Positions 16,524 to 25,584 of a stretch of DNA of 61,290 nucleotides are shown here, in pieces. The stretch's first letter is position 1. Every line of letters starts with the position of its first letter. The notes under the pieces are model-generated. The model was not told where the DNA came from, did no database searches, and worked only from the letters and a program-made list of their open reading frames with translations. Origin of the DNA: Cellulomonas sp. ACRRI (GTDB taxonomy: Bacteria; Actinomycetota; Actinomycetes; Actinomycetales; Cellulomonadaceae); NCBI RefSeq assembly GCF_022346185.1, contig NZ_JAKRMS010000008.1, positions 1 to 61,290 of the forward strand. Reading direction: 5' to 3'. A program made the translations under genes and the position numbers.

Positions 16524-17348
16524 CTACCGCGGCGCGGCGGGGATCGGCCCGGACACGCCGCGCTCCCCGAGCCGCACCGCCTCGCCCGGTGCCAGCAGCA
16601 CCGGCTCCACCTGCGCCCGTCGCGCCAGCGCCCGCGCGAACGCCGGCCCCGCCCGGTCCATCCACCCCGGCGGCAGCCGCCGCGACGCCGGCGCGTGCAG
16701 CGTCCCCCAGTGCACCGGCACGGCCCACCGGACGCCGACCGCCTCGCACACCGCCGCCGCCTGGTGCGGGTCCATGTGCCCGCCGGACAGCCGCGGACCC
16801 CAGCCGCCGACCGGCACGAGGGCCAGGTCGATCGGCCCCCCGGCCAGATCGGGCAGCCGGCGCATCTGCGGGTAGGGCGCGGTGTCGCCGGCGAACCACA
16901 CCCGCAGCCCCGGCGCCACGACCAGGAAGCCGTGCGCGGCGTTGGGCCGGTGCGGCATCGGCCGGTGGCCGTGCTCGGCCGGGACCGGGCGGACCCGCAC
17001 CGACGTCCCCGGCACCGTCCACCAGTCCTCCGCCCCGAGGCCGACCGCGCGCAGGCCCTGCCGGTCGAGCCAGTGGGCGTTCGCGCGCGCGGCGAGCACC
17101 GGCACGTCGCCGAGCAGGCGCAGCGAGCCGAGCTCGGCGTGGTCGTGGTGCAGGTGCGACACCAGGACGGCGCTGGTGCCCGCCCAGTGCTCGGGGTGCG
17201 GCGCCGGGCCGCTGCGGCGGAGCAGGCCGGCGTGCGGGCGCAGCAGCGGGTCGGTGACGAGCCGCGCGCCGGCGACGTCGAGCACCACGGTGGCGTGCCC
17301 GAGCCAGCGCAGCACCGCTCCCGCGCCGCCGGGGTCCCCCGCGGTCAC
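16524..17348 (-). CDS. Metallo-beta-lactamase-fold hydrolase (UlaG/NAPE-PLD-like)
   Basis: The predicted protein has 274 aa. It has the metal-binding motif HLHHDHAE, later histidines in PAEHGHRPM and an FAGDTA strand carrying the bridging Asp. The pattern resembles L-ascorbate-6-phosphate lactonase UlaG and N-acyl-phosphatidylethanolamine phospholipase D-type members rather than RNase J or glyoxalase II. The substrate cannot be read from the sequence. GTG 17348 was taken as start because the family N-terminus (LRWLGHATVVLDVAG) follows within 15 residues. It lies upstream of recA on the same strand, separated by the recA promoter. Confidence 0.82.
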   Translation of the reverse strand: MTAGDPGGAGAVLRWLGHATVVLDVAGARLVTDPLLRPHAGLLRRSGPAPHPEHWAGTSAVLVSHLHHDHAELGSLRLLGDVPVLAARANAHWLDRQGLRAVGLGAEDWWTVPGTSVRVRPVPAEHGHRPMPHRPNAAHGFLVVAPGLRVWFAGDTAPYPQMRRLPDLAGGPIDLALVPVGGWGPRLSGGHMDPHQAAAVCEAVGVRWAVPVHWGTLHAPASRRLPPGWMDRAGPAFARALARRAQVEPVLLAPGEAVRLGERGVSGPIPAAPR

Positions 17349-17391
17349 CGCCCGGCCCCGCGGCGCGGACGGGGCGGTGGTGCGCCGCCCG

Positions 17392-19533
17392 TCACGGCGC
17401 CGGCTCCCCCGCGACGTCCGCCGCCCGCTCCGCGGCAGGGCGTCGCAGCCCGAGCCGCGTCGCCCACCGCACCAGCTGCTCGTGCACCCGGTCCGCCCCG
17501 ACGGGCATGCGCTCGGAGTCGACGTCGGCCAGCAGGTCGTCGTCGACGGCGAGGTCCGCGGGGTGCAGCAGCACGGCCCGATTCTGCGCACCTCCGAGGC
17601 CGCCGTGCGACCCGACCTGCCCCTCGAACGCGTGCACGTGCCCGTCGGCGGTCACGTCGGAGAGCAGGACCAGGTCCCCGACGTGGCCGAGCCGCCCGAG
17701 CCGGCGCAGGTCGTCCGCCGCCTGGCCGCCGTACCGTGCGACCGGGTCCACGCCGTCGACCGCGGGCCCCTCGCCGGTCGCCTCCAGCCACGCGACACCA
17801 CCCGGCCCCACCGCCACCAGTCCGCGCGCCGCGGTGTCGACGACGACGAGCCCGACGCCCGGTGTGCCCGCCAGGCCGCGCACCAGCCCCGGCCAGCGCT
17901 CCTCCACCTCCTCCAGCACGAGCCGGCGGCCGGCCCGCGGGAACCACACCATCCCGAGGTTGCCGGACCCGGTGACGGCCACGTCGGGGGCCGGGGCGCC
18001 GTCGGGCGCGGGCGACGGGGCGTCCGCGCGCCGCTCGCGGCCCTGCGGACCGAGGACCGGCGAGCGGTCCCCGCCGTGCCGCGCCGCGGTCGAGCTGAGG
18101 AACGCGTTCAGCGGTCCCCACTCCTCGTCGGTGCCGGCCTGCACGGCGTCCACGCCGGGCTCGGCCATCAGGGCGCGCACGACGTCGACCAGCGGCCGGC
18201 CGGCGACCTGCTCGAACGTCGCCCCGAGGGACTGCCCGTGGTCGGACAGCACCACGACCCGGTAGTCCCGCGGGGCGGCGTCGGTGACCCGGACCAGCGT
18301 GTCCAGCACCCGGTCCAGCCCTTCGAGCGCGCGCAGCGACTCCGGTCGGGTGGGTCCCGCGTGGTGCGCGATCTCGTCGTAGTCGACCAGGTCGACGAAC
18401 ACGACCGGCGCCCCGCGGACCAGCTGCTCGGCGACCACGGACGTGGCGAGGTCCCGCAGCAGCACGTTGGTCACCCCGCGGAGCACGACGTACCAGCCCC
18501 GCCGCGGCACCCGGGGGCGCACGTCGCGCACCCGCTGCCGCCGCCCCTGGTACAGCTCCTTGACGATCTCGCCGATCGTCAGCGTCGCGGCGCGGGCCAG
18601 CACGAACGGGCTCGCGAAGAACCGCAGGTACGACGTCCCGGGCCCGATCCCTCGCCGGGCCTGGCTCATGACCAGGTGCTGGCGCTCGGCGTCACCGGAG
18701 AACATCGTCGCGACCGCCGCTCCCCCGTCGGCCAGCAGCCCGCGGCCGTCCGAGAGCCGCCGCTCGACCAGCGCGGCGTCGTCCGGGTGGTTCGTGACCA
18801 CCAGCCGGCCGGACTCCCGGTCCCACCACCGGAACGAGCAGATCCCGTCAGCCGCCCCGTGCAGCAGCCCGGCCTGGCTCGCCGGCGTGGTCGACGGCGC
18901 CTGGGCCCACCACGTCTGCAGGGCGTGCGTCCCGTCGGCCAGCCAGCGGGCCATCGTCGGCGCCAGTCCCGCGTCGAGCGCCTGGGCCAGCACCGGCGCA
19001 GCGACTCCGTCGAGCTGCACGACCAGCAGACCCGGCGGGCGGTCGTCGGGCACCGCGCCGCCGCCCTCCCCGGCCCGGCGGGCGTGCGCCCGGGCGCGGC
19101 GCAGCACGTCGCCCACCACGTAGTCGGAGTCCGAGGCGCCCCACACCCAGCGGCCCACGGCCATGACGACCGCGGCGATCACCAGCACCTGCACGGCGGC
19201 CCAGGCGTTCGTCACGTGCAGGCCGGGCAGCAGGGTCAGCGACAGCCAGACGACGAGCACCTGCGCGCCGAGGCCGGCGAGCAACGCGCCCATCGCGCCG
19301 CCAACCCGGGCGAGCACCCGCAGCGGCGGCCGCAGCACCAGGTCGCCGACCCCGACCGCGAGCGCCGCGAGCAGCACGGACCCCGGGTTCGTGGCGCTGA
19401 CGCCGTCGACGAGCGCGATGGCGACGCCGAGACCCAGCGCGGTCGTGGCCAGCCCGAGCAGGGCGTCGCCCACGTCGCTGAGCGTGACCGACCACCGGCC
19501 GGGCGGCGGGCGGTGCGGGTCGGCGGGCGACAC
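17392..19533 (-). CDS. Membrane protein with holin-like N-terminus and alkaline-phosphatase-superfamily domain
   Basis: The predicted protein has 713 aa. The first 130 residues hold about four hydrophobic helices (LLGLATTALGLGVAIALVDG, VLLAALAVGVGDLVL, VVWLSLTLLPGLHV, VLVIAAVVMAVGRWVWG), resembling phage-holin IV/DUF membrane modules. A type I phosphodiesterase/alkaline-phosphatase fold follows: LLVVQLDGV, then TTPASQ with a candidate nucleophile Thr, VVFVDLVDYDEIAHHAG and VVVLSDHGQSLG. Metal-binding Asp and His residues are thus present. The substrate is unknown; a phospholipid or nucleotide phosphodiester is plausible. GTG 19533 follows a CAGGCT -10 by 6 nt. Confidence 0.82.
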   Translation of the reverse strand: MSPADPHRPPPGRWSVTLSDVGDALLGLATTALGLGVAIALVDGVSATNPGSVLLAALAVGVGDLVLRPPLRVLARVGGAMGALLAGLGAQVLVVWLSLTLLPGLHVTNAWAAVQVLVIAAVVMAVGRWVWGASDSDYVVGDVLRRARAHARRAGEGGGAVPDDRPPGLLVVQLDGVAAPVLAQALDAGLAPTMARWLADGTHALQTWWAQAPSTTPASQAGLLHGAADGICSFRWWDRESGRLVVTNHPDDAALVERRLSDGRGLLADGGAAVATMFSGDAERQHLVMSQARRGIGPGTSYLRFFASPFVLARAATLTIGEIVKELYQGRRQRVRDVRPRVPRRGWYVVLRGVTNVLLRDLATSVVAEQLVRGAPVVFVDLVDYDEIAHHAGPTRPESLRALEGLDRVLDTLVRVTDAAPRDYRVVVLSDHGQSLGATFEQVAGRPLVDVVRALMAEPGVDAVQAGTDEEWGPLNAFLSSTAARHGGDRSPVLGPQGRERRADAPSPAPDGAPAPDVAVTGSGNLGMVWFPRAGRRLVLEEVEERWPGLVRGLAGTPGVGLVVVDTAARGLVAVGPGGVAWLEATGEGPAVDGVDPVARYGGQAADDLRRLGRLGHVGDLVLLSDVTADGHVHAFEGQVGSHGGLGGAQNRAVLLHPADLAVDDDLLADVDSERMPVGADRVHEQLVRWATRLGLRRPAAERAADVAGEPAP

Positions 19534-19539
19534 GCTCTC

Positions 19540-19545
19540 AGCCTG
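19540..19545 (-). promoter_or_regulatory. -10 hexamer of the phosphatase-superfamily gene (leaderless type)
   Basis: CAGGCT on the minus strand, 6 nt before the GTG at 19533. Confidence 0.35.
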
Positions 19546-19593
19546 CCACGCCCGGGCGCGCCCGGGGTGACCCGACGCGGGTGGCGCGGGAGG

Positions 19594-19830
19594 TCAGGGG
19601 CGCGCGGGCGGCGCCTGGCGGTACCGGTCGGCGCCCCAGCGCTGCGGGTCGGGGATGTCCAGCTCGTCGCACAGCGCGTGCCACACGTCGCGCGGGTCGG
19701 TGCCGGCGTCGAGCGCCTGCTCCGCGGTGCGGTCGCCGAGCCGCTGCAGGACGAGCTCGTGCACGAGCACCCGGCCGTGGGCGCTGCCGAGCACCTCGTC
19801 GACCAGCTGCCAGAACTCGCGGTACCGCAC
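19594..19830 (-). CDS. DUF3046 family protein
   Basis: The predicted protein has 78 aa with the family pattern MRYREFWQLVDEVLG, then LGDRTAEQALDAG, DPRDVWHALCDE and DIPDPQRWG. DUF3046 proteins are small actinobacterial proteins usually encoded close to recA; their role is unknown. GTG at 19830 has a GGGGAGGG ribosome binding site. A TACGCT further upstream could be its -10. Confidence 0.88.
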   Translation of the reverse strand: MRYREFWQLVDEVLGSAHGRVLVHELVLQRLGDRTAEQALDAGTDPRDVWHALCDELDIPDPQRWGADRYRQAPPARP

Positions 19831-19893
19831 GGTGCGCTCCCTCCCCGTCCGCGTCGTGGACCTGCGAGCGTACGCGCGCCGGGGCGCGGGCGG

Positions 19894-20373
19894 TCAGTCG
19901 TCCGCCGTCGGCAGCGCCAGCAGCCACCCCGACACGGGGTGCCGCACCACCACCTGGGCCCGGTACACCCGCGTCGTCCCCCCGTCGCCGACCCGCACCT
20001 CCAGGTCCGACGGCGCCGGGCTGCCGACCAGCGCGGCGAGCACGTTCCCGACCACCCCGCGCACCCGGGGCCGCCGCCGCGCACGGCCTCCGCCGCCGTC
20101 GAGCAGCGCGTCCACCACGGCCGCGGTGTCGCGGCGCGGCACCTCCAGGGCCACGACGTCCTCGACCACGACCTCGTCCTCGCCGTCCCGGTGCAGCCGC
20201 ACCTGCAGGTCCGGCGTCCCCGCGAGCACGACGACGACCGGCGACCGCTCGGCCCCCTGGGCCTCGTCCTCCCACGGGTCGGCCTCGGGCACCGGTGCGG
20301 GCGCGCGGCCGTGGCGCGACCCCGCCTCCCACAGCGCCCGGACCGCGGCCTGCGTCGCGTCGTCGATCGGCAT
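19894..20373 (-). CDS. Hypothetical protein divergent from lhr
   Basis: The predicted protein has 159 aa and I do not recognise a family. It has an N-terminal helix (DDATQAAVRALWEAGSRHG), an acidic linker, then beta-rich segments (SPVVVVLAGTPDLQVRLH, DEVVVEDVVALEV, DLEVRVGDGG, YRAQVVVRHPVSGWLLALP). There is no signal peptide or transmembrane segment. ATG 20373 is preceded by CAGGAT at 7 nt. It is transcribed divergently from lhr over a 111-bp gap and could be co-expressed with DUF3046 downstream. Codon use is typical of the window, which supports it being real. Confidence 0.7.
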   Translation of the reverse strand: MPIDDATQAAVRALWEAGSRHGRAPAPVPEADPWEDEAQGAERSPVVVVLAGTPDLQVRLHRDGEDEVVVEDVVALEVPRRDTAAVVDALLDGGGGRARRRPRVRGVVGNVLAALVGSPAPSDLEVRVGDGGTTRVYRAQVVVRHPVSGWLLALPTADD

Positions 20374-20380
20374 GTCCTCG

Positions 20381-20386
20381 ATCCTG
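20381..20386 (-). promoter_or_regulatory. -10 hexamer of the hypothetical gene
   Basis: CAGGAT on the minus strand, 7 nt before ATG 20373. Confidence 0.35.
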
Positions 20387-20472
20387 CCCTGCCGGCCCCG
20401 GGCGCCGCAGGCGTTCGCCGAGCGCGCAGCCGCGGAGCCGCAGGTGGAGGCGCGCGTGTCGGTGCCGCGCGA

Positions 20473-20478
20473 CAGAAT
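20473..20478 (+). promoter_or_regulatory. -10 hexamer of lhr (leaderless type)
   Basis: CAGAAT is followed by a 6-nt spacer and the lhr GTG at 20485. Confidence 0.4.
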
Positions 20479-20484
20479 GGCGCG

Positions 20485-23400
20485 GTGACACCTCCCCCGA
20501 CCGCCGGCGGCCCCACCGGCGCCGACGTCCTCGGGCGGTTCTCCGGGCCGACGCAGGACTGGTTCCGGGGCGCCTTCGCCGAGCCGACCGCCGCGCAGGC
20601 CGGCGCGTGGGACGCGGTGTCCACCGGGCGGCACGCGCTGGTCGTGGCCCCGACCGGGTCCGGCAAGACGCTCGCGGCGTTCCTCTGGGCGCTCGACCGC
20701 ATCACCGCCGAGCCGGTCGACGCGGACGCGGACCCGCTGCAGCGGTGCCGGGTGCTGTACGTGTCGCCGCTCAAGGCCCTCGCGACCGACGTCGAGCGGA
20801 ACCTGCGCTCCCCGCTGGTCGGCGTCCGGCAGGCCGCCACCCGCCGCGGGCTGACCCTGCCCGACGTGCAGGTGGGCGTCCGCACCGGCGACACCCCGCC
20901 CAACGAGCGGCGGCAGTTCGCGACGAAGCCGCCGGACATCCTCATCACGACCCCCGAGTCGCTGTTCCTCGTGCTCACCTCCGGTGCGCGGGCGGGGCTG
21001 TCGGGCGTGCGGACGGTGATCCTGGACGAGATCCACGCGGTCGCCGGGACCAAGCGCGGCGCGCACCTCGCGGTGTCGCTGGAGCGCCTCGACGCGCTGC
21101 TCGACCGGCCCGGCGGTCCCGGCCCCGCGCAGCGGATCGGGCTGTCCGCGACCGTCACGCCCGTCGACCGGGTCGCGGCGTTCCTCAGCGGGAGCCGCGC
21201 CCCGGCGGACGGCGGCCGCGAGGTGGTCGTCGTGCAGCCGCCGTCGACCAAGGAGATCCGGGTCGACGTCGTCGTCCCCGTGCCCGATCTGACCGACCTG
21301 GGCGCCCCGCTGCCCGACGACGGGAGGACCTCCCGCGGCCCGAAGCCCGTCGTCGACGACGAGCTGCCGCCGCTCGCACCGGGCGAGGCCGACCTCACGG
21401 GCCAGGCCGCCGGGTCCGGTGCGCCGCGCCCGTCCATCTGGCCGCACGTGGAGGAGCGCGTCGTCGACCTGGTCGCCGACCACCGGTCGACGCTGGTGTT
21501 CACCAACTCGCGCCGCGGCGCGGAGCGGCTGACCGCCCGGATGAACGAGGTGTGGGCCGAGCGGCAGGGCGAGGACGTCCCCGACCCCGGCACGCTGTGG
21601 GCGGCGCAGGCGAACGCCCAGTCGGGCACCGCGGTCGGCGTCGACGCCCGGGACGCCGACACGATCATCGCCCGCGCGCACCACGGGTCGATGAGCCGCG
21701 CGGAGCGCACCCGCACCGAGTCCGAGCTCAAGGCCGGCCGGCTCCCGGCCGTCGTCGCGACCAGCTCGCTCGAGCTCGGCATCGACATGGGCGCGGTGGA
21801 CCTGGTCGTCCAGGTGGGCGCGCCCCCGTCGGCGGCCAGCGGCCTGCAGCGCATCGGCCGCGCCGGGCACCAGGTCGGCGCGGTGTCGCATGGCGTCGTG
21901 TTCCCGACGTTCCGCGGCGACCTCGTCCCCGCGGCCGTCACCGCGCTGCGGATGCGCGCGGGCCAGATCGAGCCGCTGCACGTGCTGACCAACCCGCTCG
22001 ACGTGCTCGCTCAGCAGGTCGTCGCGATGGTCGCGCAGGAGGACTGGACGGTCGCCGAGCTGGCCGCGGTGGTGCGGCGGTCCGCCCCGTTCGCGACGCT
22101 CGGCGACGCGACGTTGCGCGCGGTGCTCGACATGCTCGCCGGCCGCTACCCGAGCGAGGAGTTCGCCGAGCTGCGGCCCCGCATCCTGTGGGACCGGGCG
22201 ACCGACGTGCTCAGCGCCCGACCCGGCGCGCTCCGGCTGGCCGTGACCAGCGGCGGCACGATCCCCGACCGGGGCCTGTACGGCGTGTTCCTGGCGTCGG
22301 GCTCGGAGACCGCCGACGTCCCCGTCGACCCCGAGCGCTCCGGCGGGCGGACCCGCGGCGGCAAGCGGGTCGGCGAGCTCGACGAGGAGATGGTCTACGA
22401 GTCGCGCGTCGGCGACACCTTCACGCTGGGATCCAGCACCTGGCGGATCGAGGACATCACCCCCGACCGCGTCCTCGTGACGCCGGCCCCGGGCGTCCCC
22501 GGGCGGCTGCCGTTCTGGAAGGGCGACTCGCAGGGCCGGCCCGCGTCGCTCGGGCGTGCGATGGGCGCGTGGGCGCGCGAGGTCGCGGACCTGCCGGACG
22601 CCGACGCGCGCGAGCGGGTGGGCGCCGCCGGGCTGGACCCCTGGGCCGCCGACAACCTGCTCGGCTACCTGCGCGAGCAGCGCGACGCCACCGGGGTGCT
22701 GCCCAGCGACGTCACCGTCGTGGTCGAGCGGTTCCGCGACGAGCTCGGCGACTGGCGGGTGGTCGTGCACTCGCCGTACGGCGCGCGCGTGCACGCGCCG
22801 TGGGCGCTCGTGCTCGGCGCGCGGCTGCGCGAGCGGTTCGGCGTCGACGCGGCGGCCATGCACGCCGACGACGGCATCGTGCTGCGGCTGCCCGACATGC
22901 TGGCCGCGACCGCGGACCCCGTGGGCGACCTGCTCGGCTGGACCGCGCCCGACGCGTGGTCGGCCGACGGCTCGCCGGAGAGCCCCGGCGGCCTGACCGA
23001 CGCCGCCCCGGTCGACGCCGCGGACCTGCTCATCGAGCCCGACGAGGTGGCCGACGCCGTCCGCGAGGAGCTCGGCGGCTCCGCGATGTTCGGCGCCCGG
23101 TTCCGCGAGGCCGCCGCCCGCGCGCTGCTGCTCCCCCGCCGCCGGCCCGACCGCCGGCAGCCGCTGTGGCAGCAGCGGCAGCGCTCGGCGCAGCTGCTGA
23201 GCGTCGCGTCCCGGTACCCGGACTTCCCGATCCTGCTCGAGGCCGTGCGCGAGTGCCTGCAGGACGACTTCGACATCGACGCGCTGGTCGAGCTCATGCG
23301 CGACGTGTCCGCCGGGCGGGTGCGGGTGGTCGAGGTGACGACCACCCGGCCCTCGCCGTTCGCCCAGTCGCTGCTGTTCGGCTACACCGCGCAGTTCCTG

Positions 23401-25566
23401 TACGACGGCGACGCCCCGCTGGCCGAGCGCCGGGCCGCGGCGCTCACGCTCGACCCGACGCTGCTGGACGAGCTGCTGGGCGGTGGTGGCGGGTCGCAGA
23501 TCGCCGACCTGCTCGACCCCGACGCCGTGGTCCGCACCGAGGCCGAGCTCACCGCCACCGACCCCGACCGGCAGGCGCGCACCGCGGAGCAGGTCGCCGA
23601 CGTGCTCCGCCGGCACGGGCCGCTGCCGCTGGCGGGCGTCGAGGACCGCACCCGCGAGGACGTGCGCGACGACGTGGCCGGCTGGCTGGCCGACCTGGAG
23701 CACGCGCGCCGGATCATCCGGGTGCGGATCTCGGGCCTCCCGCCCGCCGACGCGGAGCAGTGGGCCGCCGTCGAGGACGCCGGCCGGCTGCGCGACGCGC
23801 TCGGCGTGGCGCTGCCCGTCGGCGTGCCCGAGGTGTTCACCGAGGTGCTGCCCGACCCGCTCGGCGACCTGATGCGCCGGCACGCCCGGACCCACGGCCC
23901 GTTCACCGCCGCGCAGGTCGCGGCCCGGTTCGGCCTCGGTACCGCCGTGGTGCAGGCGGCGCTGCGGCCGCTGGAGCGGGCGGGCGTCGTCGTGCAGGGG
24001 CGGCTGCGGCCGGACGCGCTCGGCGGTGTCGGCGACGAGTACTGCGACGCGGACGTGCTGCGGACGCTCCGCCGGCGGTCGCTCGCGGCGCTGCGGTCCG
24101 AGGTCGAGCCGGTGCCGCAGGTGGCGCTGGGCCGGTTCCTGCCCGCGTGGCAGCACGCGATCGGGCGGTCCGCGCCGGGCGCGCTGCGGGGCGTGGACGG
24201 GCTGGCGCGCGCGGTCGAGCAGCTCGCGGGCGCCGTCGTGCCCGCCTCCGCCCTGGAGTCGCTGGTGCTGCCCGCGCGGGTGCCCGACTACAGCCCGGCG
24301 CTGCTGGACGAGCTCACCGCGTCCGGCGAGGTGCTGTGGGCCGGGCACGGCACGCTCCCCGGCAAGGACGGGCTGGTCAGCCTGCACCTCGCCGCGACCG
24401 CCGACCTCACGCTGCCGCTGCTGACCCCGCCGGGGTCCGAGCCGGCGCCCGCGCCGGAGCACCTGGACACGCCGCTGCACCGCGCGCTGGTCGAGGCGCT
24501 GCGGGGCGGCGGGGCGTACTTCGTCGGCGCCCTGGGCGCCCGGGTCGCGGAGGCGCTGCCCGAGTCGCCGCCGTCGCAGGCCGCGCTGGTCGACGCGCTC
24601 TGGGACCTGGTGTGGGCCGGGCTCGTCACCAACGACGGGCTGGCGCCGCTGCGCGCCCGGCTCGCCGGCGGGAAGACGACCCACCGGACGACGGCGTCCG
24701 CGCCCCCGTCCCGGGCCCGGCAGCTCACCATGGGCGGTGGCCGGTTCGGCGGGCGGCCGAGCCTGCGCGGCAGCGGGCTCGGCCTGCGCGGGGCGGGGCT
24801 CGCGGGCGGCGGCCTGGGCGGTCTCGGCGGCGGGCTCGCGACCACCGCGGGCGAGGCGGGCGGACGGTGGTCGATGCTCCCGTCCCGCGAGCAGGACCCC
24901 ACCCGCCGCGCGCACGCCCTGGCGGCCCAGCTGCTCGACCGGCACGGCGTCCTGACCCGCGCCGTCGCCCCGGCCGAGGGCGTCGCCGGGCAGTTCGCGC
25001 CGGTGTACCGGGTGCTCGCGGCGCTCGAGCAGCAGGGGCAGGTCCGGCGCGGCTACTTCGTCGAGCACCTGGGCGGTTCCCAGTTCGCCCTGCCCGGGGC
25101 CGTCGACCAGATCCGCGCGGAGGCCCGGCAGATCGAGCGGATCGCCGAGCAGTCGGTGCCCGCGGACGCCGACCGCGCCGTGGTGCTGCTCGCGGCGACG
25201 GACCCCGCGAACCCGTACGGCGCCGCGCTCGCGTGGCCGGTCCGCACCGACGCGCCCACCGGCCACCGGCCGGGCCGGAAGGCGGGCGCGGTGGTGGTGC
25301 TGGTGGACGGCGTGCTCGCGCTCTACCTGGAGCGCGGCGGGCGCACGGTCCTGACCTTCTCCGAGGACGAGACGGTGCTCCGGCTGGCGACCGCGCGCCT
25401 GGCCGAGACGGTCCGCGAGGGACGGCTGGGCCGGATCACGCTGGTGCGGGCCGACGGTGAGGAGCTGCTGTCCGGGGGACTGGAGACGACGGCGCTGGGC
25501 CGGGCGCTGGCGCTGGCGGACTTCGCGCCGACGCCGCGGGGCATCCGGCTGCGGAGCGCCCGGTGA
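20485..25566 (+). CDS. lhr: Lhr-family ATP-dependent DNA helicase, long form
   Basis: The predicted protein has 1693 aa. Lhr is a superfamily 2, 3'-5' DNA/RNA:DNA helicase involved in DNA repair. Motif I APTGSGKT is at 55-62, then VLYVSPLKAL (Ia), LDEIHA (II), GLSATVTP (III), VATSSLELGIDMG (V) and QRIGRAGHQVG (VI), followed by the long Lhr C-terminal domains. Mycobacterial Lhr is about 1500 aa; the extra length here includes a Gly/Leu/Arg-rich stretch near residues 1415-1455. GTG 20485 was chosen because the conserved N-terminus begins there and a -10 lies 6 nt upstream. The glycosylase gene follows after 18 nt. Confidence 0.93.
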   Translation: MTPPPTAGGPTGADVLGRFSGPTQDWFRGAFAEPTAAQAGAWDAVSTGRHALVVAPTGSGKTLAAFLWALDRITAEPVDADADPLQRCRVLYVSPLKALATDVERNLRSPLVGVRQAATRRGLTLPDVQVGVRTGDTPPNERRQFATKPPDILITTPESLFLVLTSGARAGLSGVRTVILDEIHAVAGTKRGAHLAVSLERLDALLDRPGGPGPAQRIGLSATVTPVDRVAAFLSGSRAPADGGREVVVVQPPSTKEIRVDVVVPVPDLTDLGAPLPDDGRTSRGPKPVVDDELPPLAPGEADLTGQAAGSGAPRPSIWPHVEERVVDLVADHRSTLVFTNSRRGAERLTARMNEVWAERQGEDVPDPGTLWAAQANAQSGTAVGVDARDADTIIARAHHGSMSRAERTRTESELKAGRLPAVVATSSLELGIDMGAVDLVVQVGAPPSAASGLQRIGRAGHQVGAVSHGVVFPTFRGDLVPAAVTALRMRAGQIEPLHVLTNPLDVLAQQVVAMVAQEDWTVAELAAVVRRSAPFATLGDATLRAVLDMLAGRYPSEEFAELRPRILWDRATDVLSARPGALRLAVTSGGTIPDRGLYGVFLASGSETADVPVDPERSGGRTRGGKRVGELDEEMVYESRVGDTFTLGSSTWRIEDITPDRVLVTPAPGVPGRLPFWKGDSQGRPASLGRAMGAWAREVADLPDADARERVGAAGLDPWAADNLLGYLREQRDATGVLPSDVTVVVERFRDELGDWRVVVHSPYGARVHAPWALVLGARLRERFGVDAAAMHADDGIVLRLPDMLAATADPVGDLLGWTAPDAWSADGSPESPGGLTDAAPVDAADLLIEPDEVADAVREELGGSAMFGARFREAAARALLLPRRRPDRRQPLWQQRQRSAQLLSVASRYPDFPILLEAVRECLQDDFDIDALVELMRDVSAGRVRVVEVTTTRPSPFAQSLLFGYTAQFLYDGDAPLAERRAAALTLDPTLLDELLGGGGGSQIADLLDPDAVVRTEAELTATDPDRQARTAEQVADVLRRHGPLPLAGVEDRTREDVRDDVAGWLADLEHARRIIRVRISGLPPADAEQWAAVEDAGRLRDALGVALPVGVPEVFTEVLPDPLGDLMRRHARTHGPFTAAQVAARFGLGTAVVQAALRPLERAGVVVQGRLRPDALGGVGDEYCDADVLRTLRRRSLAALRSEVEPVPQVALGRFLPAWQHAIGRSAPGALRGVDGLARAVEQLAGAVVPASALESLVLPARVPDYSPALLDELTASGEVLWAGHGTLPGKDGLVSLHLAATADLTLPLLTPPGSEPAPAPEHLDTPLHRALVEALRGGGAYFVGALGARVAEALPESPPSQAALVDALWDLVWAGLVTNDGLAPLRARLAGGKTTHRTTASAPPSRARQLTMGGGRFGGRPSLRGSGLGLRGAGLAGGGLGGLGGGLATTAGEAGGRWSMLPSREQDPTRRAHALAAQLLDRHGVLTRAVAPAEGVAGQFAPVYRVLAALEQQGQVRRGYFVEHLGGSQFALPGAVDQIRAEARQIERIAEQSVPADADRAVVLLAATDPANPYGAALAWPVRTDAPTGHRPGRKAGAVVVLVDGVLALYLERGGRTVLTFSEDETVLRLATARLAETVREGRLGRITLVRADGEELLSGGLETTALGRALALADFAPTPRGIRLRSAR

Positions 25567-25584
25567 CCCGGGCGGTGACGGCCG

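Noticed and set aside
16882..20484. A very long plus-strand open frame continuing upstream of lhr
   Set aside because: It is antisense to well-supported minus-strand genes (metallo-beta-lactamase-fold, phosphatase-superfamily, DUF3046). The conserved Lhr N-terminus and a -10 place the start at 20485; the frame is open only because stop codons are rare at this GC content.
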